A DNA stretch of 12,859 nucleotides from Sulfurihydrogenibium yellowstonense SS-5 (GCF_000173615.1 NZ_ABZS01000021.1:1-12859); one strand, 5' to 3'; shown: positions 1-7,233, numbered from the stretch's first letter. A program made the numbers and translations. The notes: a model not told the origin generated them from the sequence alone.

Positions 1-1808
1 AGAAAGAAGAGAAGAAAAAAGAAGTAGAAGAGCAGTCAAAAGAAGAAGAGATTAAAATCGTTCAAATCCCTGAAGTAATAACAGTTAGAGAGTTGGCAGA
101 TTTATTAGATATTCCCGTAAATCAAATATTAATGGATTTATTAAAAAGAAAAATACTTGCAACAGTAAATCAAACAATAGACCCTAAAATAGCCATAGAA
201 ATAGCAGAAGAACACGGATTTTTAGCTGAGTTAAAAGAAGAAGGTGTAGAGGAAGAAAAAGAAGCAGAAGAAGAAATCCTTTCTGAAGAAGCAGCAGAAG
301 AAGGAAATCTTGTTCCAAGACCGCCTGTCGTGGTAGTAATGGGACACGTAGACCACGGAAAAACTACGTTGCTTGACACTATTAGAAAAACAGACGTTGC
401 AGCAAAAGAGCATGGTGGTATTACTCAGCATATAGGTGCTTATAAAATAAAACTTCCTAACGGAAAAGAAATAACATTCTTGGATACACCAGGACACGAG
501 GCATTTACAACTTTAAGAGCAAGAGGGTCAAAAGTTGCAGATATAGCTATCTTAGTAGTTGCTGCAGATGACGGAGTAAAACCTCAAACTGTAGAAGCTA
601 TTAACCACGCAAAAAGTGCAAAAGTTCCTATCGTTGTAGCTGTTAACAAGATAGATAAGCCCGGTGCAGACCCTATGAGAGTAAGACAGGAGCTTACCCA
701 GTATGGACTTATCCCAGAAGAATGGGGCGGAGATACGATCTTTGTAGATGTATCTGCAAAAACCGGAAAGAATGTAGAAGAGCTTTTAGAGATGGTTTTA
801 CTCGTTGCTGAAATGTTGGAACTCAAAGCAAACCCTAATAGGCCAGCGGTAGGAACAGTTATTGAATCTAAATTAGACCCTAAGAAAGGACCTGTAGCTA
901 CTGTCTTGGTTGAAAATGGTACTTTAAAAGTTGGAGATTACTTTGTAGCCGGGTATACTTGGGGTAAGGTTAAGGCGCTATTAAACGAGAGAGGAGAAAG
1001 ACTTAAAGAAGCCGGACCTGGAACTCCCGTAGAGGTGCTTGGATTTGAAGAAGTTCCTCAAGCAGGAGATAAATTTATTGTAAAAGCATCAGAAAGAGAG
1101 GCTAAACAGTTAGCTGAAATTAGAAAGTTAAGAAGAGAAGAAGAGCTTCTTGCTAAAAAAACAAGAATACATTTAGAAAATCTTAGCGAAGTTAAAGAAG
1201 TTAATATTATTATTAAAGCTGACACGCAAGGTTCTTTAGAAGCTCTTAGAAAATCTATAGAAGAGCTCTCAAATAAATTTAGTGAAGTAAGTATCAATAT
1301 AATACACGGTGCTGTTGGTGGAATTACGGAAAGTGACGTTATGCTTGCGGCAGCATCTAACGCAATAATTATAGGATTTAACGTTAGACCGGATGCAGGA
1401 GCAAGAAAAGCTGCAGAAGAAGAGAACGTAGATATAAGAGTTTATAATATTATCTATCAAGCATTGGAAGATTTAGAAAAAGCAATGAAAGGTATGCTTG
1501 CTCCTACGTACAGAGAAGTATTGCTCGGAACTGCAGAAGTGAGAGCAACGTTTAAGGCTAAATCTATTGGTACGATAGCAGGATGTTATGTTACAGATGG
1601 CGTAATTAAAAGAAATGCAAAAGCCAGATTGGTAAGGAATGGCGTTGTAATATACGATGGAGAGATAAACTCTTTAAAAAGATTTAAAGACGATGTTAAA
1701 GAAGTTCAGAAAGGCTTTGAATGTGGACTTACTTTGAAGAATTTTAATGATATAAAAGTTGGAGATATAATAGAAGCTTATGAAGTTGTTGAAGAAAGAC
1801 CTCAATAA
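1..1808 (+). CDS. infB: Translation initiation factor IF2, 5'-truncated by window edge
   Basis: IF2 is the GTPase that places initiator fMet-tRNA on the 30S subunit and promotes subunit joining. The frame is open from base 3, so the gene begins outside the window. The TTG at 93 is not its start, because it lies inside the conserved IF2 N-terminal domain ([13 protein letters not shown]). 601 residues are visible. They comprise a Lys/Glu-rich tail (1-16), the IF2_N domain (about 20-73), an acidic linker (about 78-102), and the G domain with P-loop GHVDHGKT (about 114-121), DTPGHE and NKID. These are followed by the beta-barrel domain II, domain III, and the C-terminal fMet-tRNA-binding barrel ending at VVEERPQ. 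The C-terminus is complete. The last 29 bases overlap queE. Identification is firm; only the missing N-terminus is unknown. Confidence 0.97.
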   Translation, partial: KEEKKKEVEEQSKEEEIKIVQIPEVITVRELADLLDIPVNQILMDLLKRKILATVNQTIDPKIAIEIAEEHGFLAELKEEGVEEEKEAEEEILSEEAAEEGNLVPRPPVVVVMGHVDHGKTTLLDTIRKTDVAAKEHGGITQHIGAYKIKLPNGKEITFLDTPGHEAFTTLRARGSKVADIAILVVAADDGVKPQTVEAINHAKSAKVPIVVAVNKIDKPGADPMRVRQELTQYGLIPEEWGGDTIFVDVSAKTGKNVEELLEMVLLVAEMLELKANPNRPAVGTVIESKLDPKKGPVATVLVENGTLKVGDYFVAGYTWGKVKALLNERGERLKEAGPGTPVEVLGFEEVPQAGDKFIVKASEREAKQLAEIRKLRREEELLAKKTRIHLENLSEVKEVNIIIKADTQGSLEALRKSIEELSNKFSEVSINIIHGAVGGITESDVMLAAASNAIIIGFNVRPDAGARKAAEEENVDIRVYNIIYQALEDLEKAMKGMLAPTYREVLLGTAEVRATFKAKSIGTIAGCYVTDGVIKRNAKARLVRNGVVIYDGEINSLKRFKDDVKEVQKGFECGLTLKNFNDIKVGDIIEAYEVVEERPQ

Positions 1809-2442
1809 AGAAACTTTTAAAGTTGTTGAAATATTTCGTTCTGTTGAAGGTGAGGGAAGATGGGTAGGTCTTCCTGTTGTCTTTATAAGATTGGAAGGCT
1901 GTAATCTAAGATGCAGCTGGTGTGATACTCCTTACTCTTATACAGGAGAAAACTTTAAACTACTTAGTATAACTGATATTTTAGACGAGATAAAAAAATA
2001 CAATCTAAAAAGAGTTTGTATCACAGGCGGCGAGCCATTCTTTACAGAAAATCTTGATGTTTTAGTTGAAAATCTTATAGAAAACAGTTATCAAGTATTT
2101 ATAGAAACAAATGGTACCCTATGGAATCAAAACTTTGAAAACTTAGATAAGTCTAAGATCTATATCACATGTTCTCCAAAACCACCTTTCTATTTTATAA
2201 ACAAAAATCTTTTACCCTATGTATCTGAGTTTAAATTTGTCGTTGATGAAACTCTAAGCATTAAACATATTATAAGATCAGACCTTATAGAGTATATTAA
2301 AAACGATACTATCGTACTTCAACCGGAAAGTAATAAGCCAGAAATGGTTAAAAAAGCGTTAGAATTACAAGATGAGCTTTTAAAGTTTGGTATTGAAAGT
2401 AGAATTATACCCCAGTGTCATAAAGTTTTAGGTTTACCTTAA
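1780..2442 (+). CDS. queE: 7-carboxy-7-deazaguanine synthase QueE (radical SAM)
   Basis: QueE converts 6-carboxy-tetrahydropterin to 7-carboxy-7-deazaguanine, a step toward queuosine in tRNA. The 220-residue protein has the N-terminal substrate motif SVEGEG (21-26) and the radical-SAM cluster motif C41-x3-C45-x2-C48. It also has GGEP (83-86) for SAM binding, IETNGT (108-113), CSPKPP (131-136) and the family's C-terminal PQCHKVLG. Length is normal for a compact QueE. The ATG at 1780 lies inside infB (29-base overlap) and has only a weak, distant GGAG upstream. In-frame TTG codons at 1786 and 1789 would give a slightly shorter start nearer to where many QueE proteins begin. Translation is probably coupled to infB. 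No other queuosine gene is visible here. Confidence 0.93.
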   Translation: MKLLKKDLNKETFKVVEIFRSVEGEGRWVGLPVVFIRLEGCNLRCSWCDTPYSYTGENFKLLSITDILDEIKKYNLKRVCITGGEPFFTENLDVLVENLIENSYQVFIETNGTLWNQNFENLDKSKIYITCSPKPPFYFINKNLLPYVSEFKFVVDETLSIKHIIRSDLIEYIKNDTIVLQPESNKPEMVKKALELQDELLKFGIESRIIPQCHKVLGLP

Positions 2443-3089
2443 TCTGCAAAAGTATTAAGTATCTTTGCAATTTCCCTTTGCCTTTCGAAAATGTATTTTG
2501 CTACTTCGTCTTCAACCTTAGTTGTTGCATTTAAAATTTTTGCACCATATCTATAAGTGTTATCAGGTCTTTCTATTTTGTAAAGAGCTTTAAAAACAAT
2601 CGGCAAGGATTTACCATTAATATTAAGTTTTCCTGAGTATGGTTTATTTAATTCTAAATAGACAGTTTTTGGCAACTTGAAACCAAACCCTTTCTCAGAA
2701 ATGTCCCTTAGCGACACGCATACATTGACGTTATCATATATTTCTAATAGAATTGGATTTTTTGAGGAACATTTTACTCTTACATGTTCCCTTTTTACTT
2801 TTGGTTCTATAGCAAGAGAAGGAAAGGTTGTAACTAAAGTTTCCTTATTCCAAAATAAAGGTCTTAAAAGTAGAACTTCATTGTTAAACTTTAAATAAAT
2901 TTCTTTTTCCTGATTTATCATTGCTTCTATTTTTGGATTTATTTCAAACTCAATCTGCTTTCTTCCAAAATCTATATCTAAAATAGGCAAAACAACTTTT
3001 ATTGGTGATTCTTCATAAAAAATATACGCTTCTAATTTTTTATCTTTTTTGAGCTTATTTATAAACTCATCAAGTATCCCCTCTGACAT
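2439..3089 (-). CDS. PilZ domain protein, putative c-di-GMP receptor
   Basis: The 216-residue protein carries both halves of the PilZ c-di-GMP-binding signature: RxxxR at R100-R104 (REHVR) and (D/N)xSxxG at 129-134 (DISEKG). A roughly 95-residue beta-rich segment precedes them, similar in position to the YcgR N-terminal domain. The hydrophobic strands around 111-185 fit the PilZ barrel, and a charged helix ends the protein. No signal peptide or membrane segment is seen, so it should be cytosolic. The ATG has GAGG (3095-3098) five bases upstream. Its stop overlaps the queE stop by four bases tail to tail, with no room for a terminator between. Its start faces dprA. PilZ proteins often act on pili, motility or exopolysaccharide; the actual target cannot be read here. 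Confidence 0.87.
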   Translation of the reverse strand: MSEGILDEFINKLKKDKKLEAYIFYEESPIKVVLPILDIDFGRKQIEFEINPKIEAMINQEKEIYLKFNNEVLLLRPLFWNKETLVTTFPSLAIEPKVKREHVRVKCSSKNPILLEIYDNVNVCVSLRDISEKGFGFKLPKTVYLELNKPYSGKLNINGKSLPIVFKALYKIERPDNTYRYGAKILNATTKVEDEVAKYIFERQREIAKILNTFAD

Positions 3090-3105
3090 AGCAACCTCAT
3101 GCTTG

Positions 3106-3114
3106 TGTTATACT
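3106..3114 (+). promoter_or_regulatory. Extended -10 promoter for dprA
   Basis: TG-n-TATACT (TG at 3106-3107, hexamer 3109-3114) matches an extended -10 element, 33 bases before the dprA start. No good -35 is present at 17 bases, as is common with extended -10 sites. The opposite strand reads TATAAC over 3112-3107 and could serve the divergent PilZ gene, which would make the two promoters overlap. The element is seen in the sequence; its activity is inferred. Confidence 0.5.
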
Positions 3115-3147
3115 AATATTTTATCACACTAAAAAGGAGTATCAACA

Positions 3148-4218
3148 TTGAATGAGATCCTAAGCTCTCTTGAAATTTCATTTATAAAAGGTATTGGGAA
3201 TATAACTTTTAAAAATTTAATACTTAAATTTAAAACTTCAGAAAATATTCTTAACACAGATTTTAATCAGTTAAAAGAAAACTTCGGTGAAAATATAGCA
3301 AATTTAATCGTAAATAGAGATAAATCTTTAAGAGAAAGAGCTTTAAAAGAGTATGAGAAGGCTTTAAAATACAACGTCCGGATAATTCCTTTTTCTTCTG
3401 AAAACTATCCTAAGCTGCTAAAAGAAATTCCAGACCCGCCGATGGTTTTGTATGTTAAAGGTAATTTAAATAATTTAGATAACTCTCTTTCTGTTGTTGG
3501 AACGAGAAAGTATTCTAATTATGGTCTTTATGTAGTAAATTCTATCGTTAAAGAATTGGCAAAGAATGGTGTAACTATAGTTTCTGGACTTGCCTCTGGA
3601 ATTGATACCTTGGCACACAGAATAACTCTAAAAGAAAATGGTTATACTATTGCGGTTTTAGGCAATGGTATTGATATAGTGTATCCTTACGAAAATAAAA
3701 AGCTTTATGAAGAAATCTCAGAGAAAGGTTGTATTATTTCTGAATTTCCGTTTGGAACAAAACCTTCACAGTACACATTTCCAAATAGAAATAGAATTAT
3801 AGCCGGGTTGACGTATGGAACGTTTGTAATTGAAGCACCGGAAAAATCAGGAAGTTTAATAACAGCCAATTATGCCAATGATTACGGTAGGTTAGTTTTT
3901 ACAGTTCCGGCAAACATAAATCTATCTTCTGCAACAGGTAATAACCTTCTTATAAAAGATGGAGCTATTCCAATAACAAGCTTTGAAGATTTCAAAGACC
4001 ATTTACCATTTTTAAATTTTAAAAAGGAAAATTTTGAAGAAGTTTTAGATTTAACAGAGGAAGAAAAATTTATACTTCAAGTCATCGGGTCTGATAAGGT
4101 TTATATTGATAAAATCATAGAATCGGTAGATGGAAAATTTGATGTTTTTACAGTTTTAAATGAAATGGTAATTAAAGGTGTTCTTTCTGAGGAGTTTGGA
4201 TTTTATTATCGTAGTTAG
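3148..4218 (+). CDS. dprA: DNA processing protein DprA/Smf
   Basis: DprA binds single-stranded DNA taken up during natural transformation and loads RecA on it. The 356-residue protein has an N-terminal helical HhH/SAM-like region (about 1-75). The Rossmann-like core follows: VVGTR (116-120), SGLASGID (146-153), FPNRNRIIAGL (211-221), EAPEKSGSLITA (229-240) and GNNLLIKDGA (264-273). A C-terminal winged helix (about 303-356) completes it, so all usual parts are present. The start is TTG at 3148, supported by AAGGAG (3134-3139) eight bases upstream. Natural competence in this organism is implied but not shown; DprA is also found in genomes with no demonstrated transformation. No terminator was seen after it. 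Confidence 0.95.
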   Translation: MNEILSSLEISFIKGIGNITFKNLILKFKTSENILNTDFNQLKENFGENIANLIVNRDKSLRERALKEYEKALKYNVRIIPFSSENYPKLLKEIPDPPMVLYVKGNLNNLDNSLSVVGTRKYSNYGLYVVNSIVKELAKNGVTIVSGLASGIDTLAHRITLKENGYTIAVLGNGIDIVYPYENKKLYEEISEKGCIISEFPFGTKPSQYTFPNRNRIIAGLTYGTFVIEAPEKSGSLITANYANDYGRLVFTVPANINLSSATGNNLLIKDGAIPITSFEDFKDHLPFLNFKKENFEEVLDLTEEEKFILQVIGSDKVYIDKIIESVDGKFDVFTVLNEMVIKGVLSEEFGFYYRS

Positions 4219-4242
4219 TAATAAAATTTCTAATTTAAATCA

Positions 4243-4271
4243 TTTAAAAATCTACACTATTTTTATATAAT
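4243..4271 (+). promoter_or_regulatory. Sigma-70 type promoter for the ferredoxin gene
   Basis: A perfect TATAAT (4266-4271) lies 17 bases after TTTAAA (4243-4248), which matches TTGACA at four of six positions. It sits 35 bases before the ferredoxin ATG, in the gap after dprA, so this gene is probably transcribed on its own. Confidence 0.55.
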
Positions 4272-4305
4272 CTGAGAGAGAAAATTTATAACAGGAGGTT
4301 ATAGT

Positions 4306-4632
4306 ATGTCAGAATTTAGACATGTTTTTGTGTGTATGCAAAGAAAGCCACCAGGAATGCCATCTTGTGGTGATAAGGGCTCTGACCAAATTTTTATGAA
4401 ATTCCAAGAAGCATTAATGACAAAAGGACTTTTTAACAAAATGGCAGTAACTGCAACAGGTTGTTTAGGTCCATGTATGTTTGGTCCAAATGTAGTTGTA
4501 TATCCTGATGCTATCTGGTATGGAAATGTTACTCCGGCTGACGTAGAGGAGATAGTTCAAAAACATATAATTGAAGGACAACCGGTAGAAAGACTTATAG
4601 TATCAAAAGGAAAACCACCGGGAATGTTTTAA
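4306..4632 (+). CDS. Thioredoxin-like [2Fe-2S] ferredoxin
   Basis: This small soluble electron carrier belongs to the thioredoxin-fold [2Fe-2S] ferredoxins, known from Aquifex, Azotobacter and clostridia and related to the NuoE subunit of complex I. The 108 residues hold exactly four cysteines, C10, C21, C53 and C57, in the family's Cx(10-12)C...CxxxC pattern. From memory the sequence closely follows the A. aeolicus protein over its full length, including VVVYPD, WYG and the end KGKPPGMF. The ATG has a near-perfect AGGAGGT (4293-4299) six bases upstream and its own promoter, suggesting high expression. It stands alone between dprA and a repeat-filled gap, so its redox partner cannot be deduced from neighbours. 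Physiological role in this family is poorly defined. Confidence 0.93.
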   Translation: MSEFRHVFVCMQRKPPGMPSCGDKGSDQIFMKFQEALMTKGLFNKMAVTATGCLGPCMFGPNVVVYPDAIWYGNVTPADVEEIVQKHIIEGQPVERLIVSKGKPPGMF

Positions 4633-4658
4633 ATAAAATACATTATCACTTTTTTCTG

Positions 4659-4682
4659 TCCTGAGGACTTAAGTCCGAAGGA
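4659..4682 (+). repeat. Type A palindromic repeat, copy 1
   Basis: Outer arms TCCT/AGGA enclose a GA/GA mismatch step and the perfect 12-base palindrome GGACTTAAGTCC. It differs from the other type A copies in the loop (TTAA for TTTA) and has lost the outermost A-T pair. It lies 26 bases after the ferredoxin stop and is followed by a short T run (4688-4692), so it could also act as a weak terminator for that gene. Confidence 0.75.
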
Positions 4683-4705
4683 GATCCTTTTTAAAAGTAA
4701 GCAGA

Positions 4706-4723
4706 GGCAATTCATGAATTGCC
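4706..4723. repeat. Type P perfect 18-base palindrome
   Basis: GGCAATTCATGAATTGCC is its own reverse complement with no mismatch. A shorter copy with the same 14-base core lies at 7810-7825, and in both places it sits between an A-type and a B/C-type repeat. Confidence 0.8.
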
Positions 4724-4758
4724 CATACAGTGAATAAGTGAGAAATAAAAGGAAATAG

Positions 4759-4781
4759 ATTCTTCGCTGTAGCTTTAGAAT
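4759..4781 (-). repeat. Degenerate type B repeat
   Basis: Read on the minus strand, arms ATTCT/AGAAT are intact around AAAGCTACAGCGA. The GA/GA step is half lost (AA on one side). It faces type A copy 1 across palindrome P. Confidence 0.6.
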
Positions 4782-4804
4782 AATCAATTATTACTTTGTC
4801 TATC

Positions 4805-4830
4805 ATCCTGAGGACTTTAGTCCGAAGGAT
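4805..4830 (+). repeat. Type A palindromic repeat, copy 2
   Basis: This copy matches the one at 9697-9722 at all 26 positions, in opposite orientation. The layout is stem ATCCT/AGGAT, tandem GA/GA mismatches, stem GGAC/GTCC, loop TTTA. Flanks TC before and CTCC after recur at other copies. Confidence 0.82.
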
Positions 4831-4865
4831 CTCCTCTTTTGATTTTTTGAAAAGAAAAGCAGGGG

Positions 4866-4887
4866 ATTCTTCGCTGACGCTCAGAAT
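4866..4887 (-). repeat. Type B palindromic repeat
   Basis: Minus-strand reading: stem ATTCT/AGAAT, tandem GA/GA mismatch, GC/GC, loop GTCA, preceded by GTC. This is the same architecture as type A with a shorter inner stem. It is inverted relative to type A copy 2, so the pair has matching outer ends (TCATCCTGA outward on one side, GTCATTCTGA on the other). Confidence 0.78.
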
Positions 4888-4915
4888 GACGAAATAGGAG
4901 TATAAAAGGACGGAG

Positions 4916-4936
4916 ATTCTTCACCGGTTGCAGAAT
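4916..4936 (-). repeat. Type C palindromic repeat, copy 1
   Basis: On the minus strand, arms ATTCT/AGAAT enclose GCA, the palindrome ACCGGT, and GA. It matches the copy at 9775-9795 at 18 of 21 positions. Two of the three changes (A/T for G/C) are at symmetric positions that keep the inner hexamer palindromic. Confidence 0.72.
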
Positions 4937-5027
4937 GACGCAGTTTAAGAGTTTTTGTCAGTAAGCAACAAACTAAGAGTTTTATAATTTATTTTAATTT
5001 TCCCAAAACGACATGACTTACATACCT

Positions 5028-5918
5028 TTAAAAAATATAAATATATAAATCTCCTCTATTTCCAGATTTGTCTATGTAGCCTTCCTTTGGAATTTTTAAA
5101 GTTAAAGGTAATTTTTCTTCCTTTGGAATTTTTAACTCTAAAATCTCATCTGTTATTGTTTTAATTCTCAGAATTTCATACTCTTCCAATGGCTTTTGTA
5201 ATTTTAATTTTAGATACAAATCATTGCCTAATTTTTTAAAAACATTTTCAACCAGTTTAAATCTTATTATCAGGTCTCCGCTTTTTCCACCGTTTGTACC
5301 ATCATGACCTAAATTTCTAATTCTTAACCTCTCTCCATCATCAATACCTTTTGGAATGTTAATTTTAAGAGATTCTAATCCTTTATAATAGCCTTGTCCT
5401 TTACATTTTTCACATGGATTTAGAATTTCATATCCTTTACCAAAACAATTAAAACAGACAATTTTTCCTATTTTTGTCTGGATTTTGCCAATTCCATCGC
5501 ATTTTTTACACTTTACAATCTTACTTGATTGCGAGAGACCCGAACCTTCACAATTTTCACATGTTTTATATCTTTTGTAAGTGATTACTTTTTCACTACC
5601 CAAAATAGCATCTTTTAGGCTAACTTTTAGAGTAATATGAATGTTTGAACCATTTTTTGGCTTATCAGTAAATCCTAAAAATTCAAGAAGTTTTTCCTCA
5701 AACACATTTAAAAGATTTGATTTTCCAAGAATGTTATTATAAGAACTTCTTTTTTCTGGGTCTATGAGAGTTTTATATGCTTGGTTGATAAGCTTGAAAA
5801 TTTCTTCCGAATCTTTGTTTAAATCAGGATGAAACTTCTTGGCTTGCTTTCTGAAGGCTTTTTTTATCTCTTCTTCGGTAGCATCTATTTTTAAGCCAAG
5901 AAGTTTATAAAAATTCAT
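5028..5918 (-). CDS. dnaJ: DnaJ-family cochaperone, short form without G/F linker
   Basis: DnaJ (Hsp40) delivers unfolded clients to DnaK and stimulates its ATPase. Residues 1-62 form the J domain with HPD at 30-32. The zinc-binding region (120-176) has four CxxCxGxG-type repeats: C120/C123, C137/C140, C155/C158 and C169/C172. C-terminal substrate domains flank and follow it. The protein has 296 residues, against about 370-380 for classical DnaJ. The Gly/Phe-rich linker is absent, replaced by about 28 ordinary residues, and it stops at GDLYIYIF, right where domain II ends, so the dimerization helix is missing. The ATG overlaps the grpE stop by one base (TAATG), which implies coupled translation. 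A second, full-length DnaJ elsewhere in the genome is possible. Confidence 0.9.
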   Translation of the reverse strand: MNFYKLLGLKIDATEEEIKKAFRKQAKKFHPDLNKDSEEIFKLINQAYKTLIDPEKRSSYNNILGKSNLLNVFEEKLLEFLGFTDKPKNGSNIHITLKVSLKDAILGSEKVITYKRYKTCENCEGSGLSQSSKIVKCKKCDGIGKIQTKIGKIVCFNCFGKGYEILNPCEKCKGQGYYKGLESLKINIPKGIDDGERLRIRNLGHDGTNGGKSGDLIIRFKLVENVFKKLGNDLYLKLKLQKPLEEYEILRIKTITDEILELKIPKEEKLPLTLKIPKEGYIDKSGNRGDLYIYIF

Positions 5919-6520
5919 TATGTTATTTCTTCTTCCTCAGATATAGCAACTACTACTTTTGCCGGTCTTATAACTTTACCTTTATATTTATATCCTGCTT
6001 GAAGGACTTTGACTATTTGATTATTTCTATACTCTTTTGTTTTTATAGTTTCTAAAGCTTCATGTTCCATTGGATTAAATTTCCCTACTGCCTCTATCTT
6101 TTCAATTCCATAGCTTTGAAGAAGGTTTATAATTTGATAATGCGTCATCTGTATTCCTTGCATGATTGCGTTCATATCGTTAGATATTTTAAAGCTTTCT
6201 AACGCTTTTTCAAAATTATCCACCACATCTAAAAAAGATTTTGCAAACTTTTCTATAGATTCTTCTTTTATTTGCTCTCTTTCTTTTATTGCTCTAATTT
6301 TGTAATCTTCAAAATCTTTTTGAATTGATTGATATAAAGCGCTTAAACGTTTTGCAGCTTCTTCTGTTTTTTGTAATTTTTGTTTTAACGTTTCTACTTC
6401 TTCTTGCAGCTTCTTTATAAGCTCATCTTTCTCTTGCTCTGTTAAAGACTTTTCTTCTCTAATTTCTTCTTGTTTTTGTTCTTGATTTTCAATATTTTCT
6501 TGATTATTCTTTTCTTCCAA
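5918..6520 (-). CDS. grpE: GrpE nucleotide exchange factor
   Basis: GrpE releases ADP from DnaK and works with DnaJ, encoded immediately downstream. From the chosen TTG start (6520) it has 200 residues: a Glu/Gln/Lys-rich N-terminus, a long coiled coil (about 30-110), and the beta head with the family signature FNPMEHEA (about 148-155), then [17 protein letters not shown]. The start choice rests on a perfect AGGAGGT (6533-6527) exactly six bases before this TTG. The in-frame ATG at 6553 gives 11 more residues ([11 protein letters not shown]) but has no ribosome site, and the AGGAGGT would lie inside its coding sequence. dnaK is not in the window. No CIRCE operator was seen upstream. Confidence 0.93.
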   Translation of the reverse strand: MEEKNNQENIENQEQKQEEIREEKSLTEQEKDELIKKLQEEVETLKQKLQKTEEAAKRLSALYQSIQKDFEDYKIRAIKEREQIKEESIEKFAKSFLDVVDNFEKALESFKISNDMNAIMQGIQMTHYQIINLLQSYGIEKIEAVGKFNPMEHEALETIKTKEYRNNQIVKVLQAGYKYKGKVIRPAKVVVAISEEEEIT

Positions 6521-6526
6521 CTTTTT

Positions 6527-6533
6527 ACCTCCT
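6527..6533 (-). promoter_or_regulatory. Ribosome binding site that fixes the grpE start
   Basis: Minus-strand AGGAGGT with a six-base spacer (AAAAAG) to TTG at 6520. Strength and spacing match those of the other well-supported genes here (4293-4299, 7337-7343, 9860-9866), so the TTG is preferred over the upstream ATG at 6553. Confidence 0.8.
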
Positions 6534-6616
6534 GATTTTCGTTTTACAAACATTACGGAATAATTTTGAATTTTATTTTCTTCTAACTTTATATAATTTA
6601 TGTCTGATAAAGTTTT

Positions 6617-7141
6617 TTACAAGAAAATATCTTCGCCAAATGTTGTCAAATCTATGAATTCGTCTGCAACTTCTATTAACTCTTTAGCTGTTGTTTGTTT
6701 AAATGCTGCAATTTCTACTTTGACACCTTTTGTTTGTAAGTATTTTACAAGGTCTTTAAAATCTCCATCTCCCGTCGTAAGTATGGCTACATCTATCTTT
6801 TCAGATAAAGCTATAGCATCTATTGCTATCCCCATGTCCCAATCTGCTTTAATCGTTGTCCAAAGATTACCCTCTTCATCCAATCTTTTAAATATTTTTG
6901 GCTCCTTTTCTCTAACTTGATAACCTATATGTTTAAGTGTGTTTATAAATCCTTTTTGGTCAACACCTTGTAGCTTCACTATATAAGCAAAGGCTCTAAC
7001 TAAAATCCTGTCTCCAAGAGTTTTATAAAGGATGCTTTCAAAATTTACTTTTCTATTAAATGTATCCCTTGCTGAATAATATAGGTTCTGTATGTCTACA
7101 AATATAGCAACTCTTTGATTGTTATATATCTTTTTGTTCAA
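6617..7141 (-). CDS. NYN domain (LabA/DUF88-like) predicted ribonuclease
   Basis: NYN domains are PIN-like folds with a cluster of acidic residues that bind a metal and cut RNA. The 174-residue protein is a single such domain. Motifs are VAIFVDIQNL (11-20, D16 and N19), KADWDMGIAIDA (98-109, D100, D102, D108) and the family hallmark TTGDGDF (122-128, D125, D127). The end (LIEVADEFIDL) is typical of LabA/DUF88 members. No membrane segment is seen. The start is TTG, supported by AAGGAG just upstream (GGAG at 7151-7148, six-base spacer). grpE begins 96 bases downstream on the same strand, so the two may share a transcript. The RNA target is unknown. Confidence 0.88.
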   Translation of the reverse strand: MNKKIYNNQRVAIFVDIQNLYYSARDTFNRKVNFESILYKTLGDRILVRAFAYIVKLQGVDQKGFINTLKHIGYQVREKEPKIFKRLDEEGNLWTTIKADWDMGIAIDAIALSEKIDVAILTTGDGDFKDLVKYLQTKGVKVEIAAFKQTTAKELIEVADEFIDLTTFGEDIFL

Positions 7142-7174
7142 GAATAACTCCTTTTTAGCATTATTTTTTTCTTA

Positions 7175-7183
7175 ATTCTACCA
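7175..7183 (-). promoter_or_regulatory. Extended -10 promoter for the NYN gene (and perhaps grpE-dnaJ)
   Basis: The minus strand reads TG-G-TAGAAT (TG at 7183-7182, hexamer 7180-7175), 33 bases before the TTG start at 7141. No convincing -35 was found at 17 bases. It faces away from the lipoprotein promoter at 7308-7316. Confidence 0.45.
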
Positions 7184-7205
7184 TATTAAGGACAAAGTTT
7201 GTATA

Positions 7206-7233
7206 AATTCAAATTAAAATTCAAATTCAAATT
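7206..7233. repeat. Three copies of AATTCAAATT between divergent genes
   Basis: AATTCAAATT occurs at 7206-7215, 7218-7227 and 7224-7233, the last two overlapping. The stretch is AT-only apart from a few C and lies between the NYN and lipoprotein promoters. It may be curved DNA, an UP-like element or a regulator site; simple AT-rich composition is the dull alternative. Confidence 0.4.

Larger units (their letters stand above)
4633..5027. other. Non-coding gap filled with short palindromic repeats
   Basis: There is no plausible gene in these 395 bases between the ferredoxin and dnaJ, whose 3' ends face each other. It holds six palindromic repeats: A (4659-4682), P (4706-4723), B-like (4759-4781), A (4805-4830), B (4866-4887) and C (4916-4936), each listed below. 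Bases 4937-5027 are AT-rich, with a 10-base direct repeat TAAGAGTTTT (4946-4955 and 4974-4983) and no clear terminator. Confidence 0.75.

Noticed and set aside
93..95. TTG at 93 as the infB start
   Set aside because: The frame is open upstream to base 3 and codes for conserved IF2_N residues ([11 protein letters not shown]), so this is an internal leucine codon.
2677..2898. Plus-strand ORF opposite the PilZ gene
   Set aside because: It lies wholly antisense to a gene with clear PilZ motifs and has no ribosome site or recognisable protein character.
4946..4983. TAAGAGTTTT direct repeats as a target-site duplication
   Set aside because: They flank only 18 bases and no palindromic element, so they do not mark an insertion.
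6521..6616. CIRCE operator or heat-shock promoter upstream of grpE
   Set aside because: No TTAGCACTC/GAGTGCTAA inverted repeat is present and no convincing -35/-10 pair could be placed.
6600..6920. Plus-strand ORF opposite the NYN gene
   Set aside because: It is antisense to the TTGDGDF-bearing NYN frame and Ser/Thr-rich without motifs; a shadow frame.
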